Shown here piece by piece: positions 57,740-64,000 of a stretch of DNA of 64,000 bases. The stretch is taken from positions 4,838,447 through 4,902,446 of the forward strand of contig JALPQD010000053.1 in the NCBI GenBank assembly GCA_023101885.1, written 5' to 3'. The stretch is from Typhlomys cinereus. Its lineage: Eukaryota; Chordata; Mammalia; Rodentia; Platacanthomyidae. The notes beneath the pieces are model-generated. The model saw only the letters and a list, made by a program, of their open reading frames with translations. It made no database searches and was not told where the DNA came from. Each line of letters opens with the position of its first letter. The first letter of the stretch is position 1. A program made the translations under genes and the position numbers.

Positions 57740-59800
57740 TTAGCAGTCATAATTTTGATTTTTTTAATCTTCATTATTTCCTGTACGACTTCAGCTGTCT
57801 TCATTACAAGCATAATTTTATGCTTATAATCAGATAAAAACAACAATTTTAATCTCACTAGAAAATAAAAGCAACAAAAAATTAAAACAAAACATGCTGC
57901 TAACTTTATGGCCTAAGAGAAAACAACTGTAAGGTAAGTAGAAAGGAACATTAGGAGGGCTTAGATTTGGATGCTGAGATTCTGGGTAATTTCCCCCTCC
58001 ACAGTATGCATTTTCTTCAATGTATATGAATCGCTTGTATAATCGCGGAAAATGAAACCTGCTTTCCATTCATGCTTGAAAATCTAAAAATTCAAGTAAT
58101 GTTTATGTAATAACAAAACACGGTGCTAGCCCATCATAAAATGTAACATACTATGCTACTCCAAGAAAACTCCATTTGCATGAAGGAATACTTGCTATTC
58201 CCTTCAAAGTTTTGACTGCAAGAAATAGAACAAAACTGATATTTTGTGGTATGAAATTGGCACATAAAAACTTGGTCATTAAAAAACCTCAGTGTTTACT
58301 GTTGACAAAGAACCATCTGCCGAGGCTTTGTACATGTCTGTGTGCACATAAGCATGCACTGCACATGGGCCACAGGAGACCAAGAGAGGTCTCCATTCAA
58401 GACTTTGAAAGAGAGGGAGAGAAGGAGGGAGATTGGACAACAGGTGCTAGGATACAGTGAGACAAGAGGAATAAGTCTGAATGTTTTACAGTACAGTAGA
58501 GGTGACTCTTGTTCACAACAATTTATTATTATACTTTATGCAGAAATAGACAGAGGAATTCCAAGTTCCCCAGCACAAAAGAATGCTAAATATTTAAAGA
58601 GACAGTAATTACCTTGATCTAATCATTATATATTACATAATGTATACATTAACGGACTCACCACACCATAAATACATGCAATTATCTCAATAGAAACAAT
58701 AAAATAAAACTTCAGAAAACTGTTGAGCAATTCAGAAAAAATGATAAAAATATTAAAGCATATCCTAAATCCTCTAAACATGGTATTTATACTTTCTTCA
58801 AATAACAATATATTTACTATATAGCAACAAATATTCTCACACTTTTACATGAAGCACAACAATTTTGCTAATGGCTTTTCAATTTTAACCTGCACGTTTG
58901 CACATATTCCTACAGTGACAGAAAAGTAGTCGCCATTGACAAGCTTTCCTCTCTAACCAGTTCTCTCTTCCTCTGCTACATATTGATAAGATATTTAAGG
59001 TGAATTGGAATTACAATAATCTGAGTCCCATTTGGCTCTGAGAGAAGACTCAAAATTAATTTGAATTCCTAGTGATTTCTGCAAAGAATAGCTTTACTCC
59101 TTGGTTACATCTGGCTAATCACACTCCTGTGGCAAAAAGCAAGATGCAGAAGCCCCCATGTGAGAGGCACTGGGAAGAGGAGCTTGGCACATGATTCTTG
59201 TCCTCTGACCTGCTTGTTTCTCTGGGTCTTTTTTTTTTTTAAATGATTTTTATTTTAACAGGGTCACATGACCATTTAAATTTAACAAGTAGTATAAAGC
59301 AAAAAGAAAAAAATAAAATTTTATGATAATCCTACTGTTTTATTAGCAAGTACTTCTTGAACTGCTTCTAAATACCAGGCCCTGCAGATGGAACAACCAG
59401 CACTTTCTTAACCTCCCCTTGACCTTGAACTACAGGAGGAGACAGAATAATGCAGCTGCTGGGATGGGAAGATCGTCACTAGTGTCAGAGGGAAAGAATG
59501 CGGTTCTAAGAGCAGAATAGAAGGGAACCTGCTCAGACTCCAGGGTTGGGGTGTGAGAGGAGCAGAGGGACCTGAGAAGAGCTTTGCAAGATGGGGAGCA
59601 GTGAATCAGTCAACAGAGGGATGGGACCCGACAGACAGAATAACATGCAGGGGAGACCCTGAAGCATTTGAGGAACCGAGAAAAGTCAGTGTGAATGATT
59701 TAGTACAGCTCAAAGGGGAAGGCAGCACATGGGACTGGTGAGGTAGGCAGGGTTAGACGATACAGGTACTGTCAGCGTTCATGCAAGTCCTTCAGATACC
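57740..59800. other. AT-rich intron, nothing recognised
   Basis: 58.5-58.9 kb is very AT-rich. 59.3-59.76 kb is mixed. No motif-bearing frame or clear repeat. Confidence 0.45.
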
Positions 59801-59813
59801 TTGACTGACCGAC

Positions 59814-59858
<45 letters not shown>

Positions 59859-59870
59859 CATCCATCCATC
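59814..59870. repeat. (TATC)n / (ATCC)n microsatellite
   Basis: About 11 TATC units followed by ATCC units. Confidence 0.95.
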
Positions 59871-60227
59871 TTCTATCTACTTCTCTCTCTCTCCATCAAA
59901 GCCCAAAGCAAAGGAGAAGCCCTGGGTTTCAAGGCAGGGGCTTTGTACAAAGCTTCACTCTGGGCGTTGGTTGTATGTGTGTCTTATTTTGCTTCTGCCT
60001 CCTCCTTCGCCTTCTCCCTCTACTGCAGTCTTCCTCTTTACTGTTCAGTATCATCCAGTATCCCTGATTCTAGTTTTGTTTGATTCTTTTTTTTCTAGAT
60101 TTTAAATTTATATTTCCTTGAACTTACTTTATCAATCTGTATCTCCTATATTCTCGTTCGCCTACTTTAAATGCCAGAATCTCTCTTTTGATTCATTCTC
60201 GTCTAGTAAAATTATTTTCTAATTATT

Positions 60228-60362
60228 TTATTTATTTATTTGAGAGAGAGGAAGGGGACAAGAGAGAGCAAAAGAGAACAAGATCCTCCTCCTTCCCCGT
60301 GTGAGACAGCATGATTGGGCTGCACACGCCATGTTCCTCCTGCTGCGCCATCCCAGCCCTAC
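60228..60362 (-). repeat. B3/B2-like SINE, short
   Basis: TTATTTATTTGAGAGAGAGG at left and CTGCGCCATCCCAGCCC at right. Read in reverse it is a tRNA-like head followed by a CTCTCTC tract and AAATAAATAAA, the same tail style as at 46.7 kb. Confidence 0.6.
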
Positions 60363-60649
60363 CCTTTTATTCTGCCATACATGCTGTATCCTCAGTGAGG
60401 TCTCCTGACATCTCCAAATAAGGCAGTCCTCATATTTCAAGTTACGATGTTACCAAGTGGTGCCCTTACCTATATTTCATTTATTCGGGCTCATGTACAA
60501 TTATTAATTAATTATTCAACTATTAATTAATCATCTCATGACTCGTCCAGCCCCCATGCTCAGATTGTCAGATGAATGAGATACAACAGTGTCTACACAT
60601 CCCTGGACAATTCTGGCCTTTTGTATTCCCAGCTCCCTCCTTGAAGGCA

Positions 60650-61055
60650 GATCATGGATACTGGTGCCAACTTGGCAACTGAGGACTTTGGGCACAGTTG
60701 GGAGAAATTAGTAGTTGAATTAAGCCCCTGAAGAATAGTGTTTAACCAATGGGGAAGAACCAGTCCATGGTGGCAAGACTAGTCCCTGGATAGAAGGGAA
60801 CTGGATGAGGAAGTTGGCATCTTTTGTATACTTGGCTAGACATGCTGGCCTGGCAAGTAAGAATTCTCTTAGTATTTCTGTGGCTGTATGGACATGGTGT
60901 GACCAGTTCCCTTGGCCCCTGGTATTGCTTTATGCTCTCCTGCTAAACTAGAGTAAGCACTGTACCTGGACAACTGTAAGTCAGAATAAAACCCCTTGTT
61001 CCCTCAAACTGTTTGGTCCTGAACTTATCAGCAACATGTAATCAAACCATGACAG
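60650..61055 (+). repeat. MaLR-like LTR, copy 3
   Basis: GGTGCCAACTTGGCAACTGA, AGTTGGCATCTTTTGTATAC, GCTGGCCTGGCAAGTAAG, AATAAAACCCCTTGTTCCC and TTATCAGCAACATG align with the 33.3-kb copy. Confidence 0.7.
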
Positions 61056-61059
61056 GGTC

Positions 61060-61340
61060 TTTGTCTAGAATGGCCACTTCCTCCTCGGCTTCACTTTCTG
61101 GCTGGCATGTTCCCTTTCAGAAAGGTGTTCCTGTACTATTTTCATCCCTGCTTTATTTTCTGGTTTCACCATGTACTTAGAGGGTTGCTTCTGTTCTCTG
61201 TGAGGCACTCTATCTGTAACGTATTCTGCCTGTTTGGGTCTCTGCTCTGTCTCTGACATCTAGAATAAGGTCTGGCTAATGTGAAGCACACAGTAAATAC
61301 ATGTGGAGAAGGGCACATGGCAGTTTAATACGGATTTGTT
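61060..61340 (+). repeat. L2/MIR-like tail
   Basis: GGGTCTTTGTCTAG at the start and GAAGCACACAGTAAATACAT near the end resemble the GGGACTTTGTCT to CACATAGTAGG order of an L2 tail. The MaLR at 60650-61055 may have split it from 60560-60649. Confidence 0.4.
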
Positions 61341-62026
61341 AAATGAGTAACAGAAAGGAGGAGACAGGGAACCTTCTTGGGAAGCTCTGGAGATTCCGAC
61401 AAATTCTCTCCACCACTAGCTACCCCAGGGTGAGAAGCAGCTCCCAAAGGGCTGCCTTGTTAGCTGGGAGATTTGGTGGGAGATTTGCTTGGAGTTAATT
61501 ATACTGGGAACCATAGAGAGGATTAGCAGGGCCCTGTCTGTGTGGGTGGTGGTAATCGTGGACTGAACGTTAGCTTCTACTTGGGGAAAGGGCTAGTTCA
61601 GCAAGTTTATGCTGTAAATAAGGGAAAAGTTGAACTTACTTAAGAGCAAAAGCCAATAAACAGTTTTTAAGCACCATTAACGCCATTTTATATGCAAACA
61701 CTGTTGCGAAACAATGAATGTGATCATTACAAGCTCCTTTTACATTCTCTGGAAAGCACTAACAAGAAACTATGATGTGTTGACTACTTCCCACAATTCT
61801 TCACGCCCAGCGGTGGTGCTGTCTCTTAAGACCTTGGCTGTCCCATAGCGGACTTCCCAGTAAAGGAACTAATCTTTCTGGCAATTAGATAAACCTTTAG
61901 GGATAGGGTATGGTAATGCTATTCTCTGCCCTACGAAGACACAACCATTGTATATCATTATATATGTGTGTGTATATATATATACACACAAACACACATA
62001 CATATATATTTAAGATAATAGGTAAG

Positions 62027-62067
<41 letters not shown>

Positions 62068-62570
62068 ACCCACAAACACACAAACACATTTACAGAGAGT
62101 AAGTGAAGCAGTTTCCAGATGGTGCTCACATTGGATCAAGGCACTTCACGGTGGGCCCATGAGACTGGCTGAGGGACTCCCTCAGTGTTGCCCTCCCCAG
62201 ACCACTGCTGTCAAGGCATGTTTGCTACTGAAGGCTGCGGAAAGGTTTGTCCTCATCTATATACAATATCCAATTCTTTGTATTTACCTGGCATGTTTTA
62301 CTAGTTCTATCTAAGAATTTCAATGCTCTCTTTCAGAAGCATTAATAACTGGCAGGTAATTGAAGTGATCAACAACATCTCAGAAAATTTCATGACAGAG
62401 CCCTGTGGAAAGTTACGTAAATAATACATTTCTATACATGATATGTAAACAAATGTCTATAACATGACTTTATATAACATACATACATAGGCAGTGAGTT
62501 ATATATGAGACAATTCTGGAGTGATTTTAGCGAACAGCAGCAAGCTAGAAGGAAAAAGGAGGAGGCCAGG
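61341..62570. other. No recognised feature besides AT and CA tracts
   Basis: Unique-looking sequence around the 62.0-kb microsatellites. Confidence 0.5.
62030..62088. repeat. (CA)n microsatellite
   Basis: CA array followed by CACCC/CAAACA variants. AT-rich TATATA sequence lies 60 bp to the left (61958-62010). Confidence 0.95.
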
Positions 62571-62777
62571 GGGAGGTTAGGGAGCTGCAGAAAGGTGAGA
62601 AGCAAGGAGACTGGAGGGAGGAGCTAGGCAGAGGAGTCTCTGTGATGTCATTCCCAGAAAGGCACAAAAACAAGGCAACCCAAGCCCAAATGCTGGCAGA
62701 GAGCCTGGAGGAGACAGAGGGCAGAAGGGATAAGATAAGGCCATAGAAAGGGATAAGAAGGGATAAGATAAGGCCAT

Positions 62778-62995
62778 TGAGTCCTTACACCTCATCAGAG
62801 AGGCGGACCCAGAGGAAAGTTTGATATACACATTAAAGGATGCTTCAGAGATGGGGGAAGGGGGCACTGGGAAAAAGGGAGGGAGGAGGGAAAGGAAGGG
62901 GAAAAGGGGGAAGGGAGCAGGAAGGTCCAGGGAGGGGTGGAGGGAGGGGACAGGGGTTCCTATTACTTTATGTATAAGTAGAAAAAAAAAAAAAA
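62778..62995 (+). mobile_element. Truncated poly(A) retroposon with TSD, probably L1 3' end
   Basis: AGATAAGGCCAT lies directly before the insert (62766-62777) and again after its A-run (62995-63006). The body of about 200 bp has a long G-rich purine tract (about 62850-62960) and ends TATGTATAAGTAG then poly(A). Rodent L1 3' UTRs carry such a purine tract, so a 5'-truncated L1 is the simplest reading. The 201-aa minus-strand frame across it is an artefact. Confidence 0.72.
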
Positions 62996-63151
62996 AGATA
63001 AGGCCATAGGTAGGGATCACACACAGAAACACAGGCCAGAGTCTAGCCTGGGGAGACCCAGCTCTCTGGCCACAGTGAAGCTGATAAAGGTGCAGATGGG
63101 ATGTGGAGAAGTTATGCACACATAGGGACCTGAGCTGGAATCTGCCCTCTA

Positions 63152-63290
63152 TGAAAGCAGTTGGGCATGATGGTTCTTGCACCTATAACCCCAGCATTGG
63201 GCAGCAGGAGACAGCTGGATCCCTGGAGCTCAGCTAACTGAATTGGGGAACTCTGTCATGTCCTGTGCCAACCAGGTTGGTAGGACAAGG
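63152..63290 (+). repeat. B1/B4-like SINE
   Basis: GTTGGGCATGATGGTTCTTG, CTATAACCCCAGCATTGGG and GGATCCCTGGAGCTC resemble the B1 half of B4-type elements. Confidence 0.6.
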
Positions 63291-64000
63291 TCCCAACCTG
63301 GGGAAGAGCTTCAGAGAAGCATCTTCTGGAAACAGGACATGGCTTATTTTGGATAAATAATAAAAATATAAAACATATGGGAATTGTCAGGCTTGCAGCC
63401 TGCTCTTTGGAATGAGCAGTTGCTAGGGGGTCTGAGTGGTTGCTAGGAACCACTCCCCTTTGAGTCTTGCCTCTTATCTCTGACAGATGAATTCCTCCCC
63501 CTTTGTGGATTGGGCCTGCCTCCTATCTGTTCCTAGGTCTTTTTTGTTTTTTCTCAGGACTACCTATACTATCACCTCCCTCTATGGTTCCTGCTCCCTG
63601 AACTTAAGATATCTAGTAAATTTGCATTAAGTCTTTTAGCTTCCTTTTCTAAATAAGAGCCAAGCCTGCTTTTAACTTTAAATTAAATTCTAACTAGAGA
63701 TTTTATGTCTTGTCACACACAATAGGTAGACTTGTTAGCCAGAATATATACACTGATTTCAAAGAAATTAGAGAACAACTTCAAGAGTCCTAAAACATAA
63801 GTGGGTAAAATTCCCTCAAAAATATGACTCTTGCTGAACTAATTCAGAAATTCTATAAATATAAGACTATGTCATGTGTTCACTAGAATCAGTACACAAC
63901 TATTTCTTATAGAGCACATGAGTTAATAGAAAACAGAAAACAGAAATAAAATAATTCCTAAAATCAGTATACAACTATTTCTTATAGAGCACGTGAGTTA
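63291..64000. other. No firm assignment at right edge
   Basis: 63390-63700 could be LTR-like (CTTGCAGCCTGCTCTTTGG and nearby CCCTTTGTGGATTGGGCC) but no landmark is decisive. CAACTATTTCTTATAGAGCA recurs at 63898 and 63972 as a direct repeat. Confidence 0.35.

Larger units (their letters stand above)
51170..64000 (-). other. PTPRM: PTPRM intron before exon A (partial, runs off right edge)
   Basis: Starts at the CAG acceptor of exon A. The preceding exon, which should encode the NRYGNIIA-type segment in this family, was not seen, so the intron is at least 12.8 kb. It contains an L1 fragment, SINEs, MIR, MaLRs and a poly(A)-tailed insertion with target-site duplications near 62.8 kb. Confidence 0.85.

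Noticed and set aside
62577..63182. 201-aa minus-strand open frame
   Set aside because: Crosses the TSD, purine tract and poly(A) of the 62.8-kb insertion; low-complexity Pro/Phe/Leu/Ser sequence with no domain.

Overview
This window is mammalian nuclear DNA from a rodent. It is almost entirely intronic. Three short exons on the minus strand carry a continuous, splice-compatible reading frame for the first catalytic (D1) domain of a receptor protein tyrosine phosphatase, best matched by recall to PTPRM (R-PTP-mu). In transcription order they are 51169-51093 (77 nt), 45531-45495 (37 nt) and 25690-25593 (98 nt). The junction phases agree, all donors are GT and all acceptors are AG. The intervening introns are 5.6 kb and 19.8 kb. 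The introns running off each end are at least 12.8 kb (upstream, right side) and 25.6 kb (downstream, left side).

The organism is inferred from repeats. The dominant SINE has a tRNA-like head (gggctggagaggtggctcag), a body ending in a CA/CATA microsatellite and then AATAAATAATAA. It resembles the B2 superfamily but is not mouse B2. B1, B1+ID dimers, B4-like and B3-like SINEs and rodent-type MaLR LTRs are also present. A jerboa-like (Dipodidae) rodent is my best guess. This is not proven from the window alone.

Layout. 1-25.6 kb: last intron seen, with young SINEs at 4.1, 10.7, 19.8 and 20.5 kb, older SINEs of the same family, several MaLR remnants, and an RPL34 processed pseudogene near 22 kb. 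25.6 kb: exon C. 25.7-45.5 kb: intron with a metallothionein processed pseudogene at 28.6 kb, SINEs at 29.8, 36.5 and 39.0 kb, MaLRs at 33.3 and 39.8 kb, antisense L1 at 40.4 kb, and an unexplained 80-bp inverted-repeat element at 41.1/42.6 kb. 45.5 kb: exon B. 45.5-51.1 kb: short intron with an ancient L2-like element broken by a B3-like SINE and a MaLR. 51.1 kb: exon A. 51.2-64 kb: intron with L1, SINE, MIR and MaLR remnants and a poly(A)-tailed insertion with target-site duplications at 62.8 kb.

I found no intact small gene, no stand-alone tRNA or rRNA gene, no CRISPR and no bacterial or viral coding system. Most open frames are chance frames or lie across repeats. The more interesting items are a 25-bp-stem hairpin at 1.1 kb, a SINE insertion consisting only of the 3' tail at 21.6 kb, the 80-bp element and its split third copy, and a few repeat-free blocks that look like candidate conserved noncoding elements.
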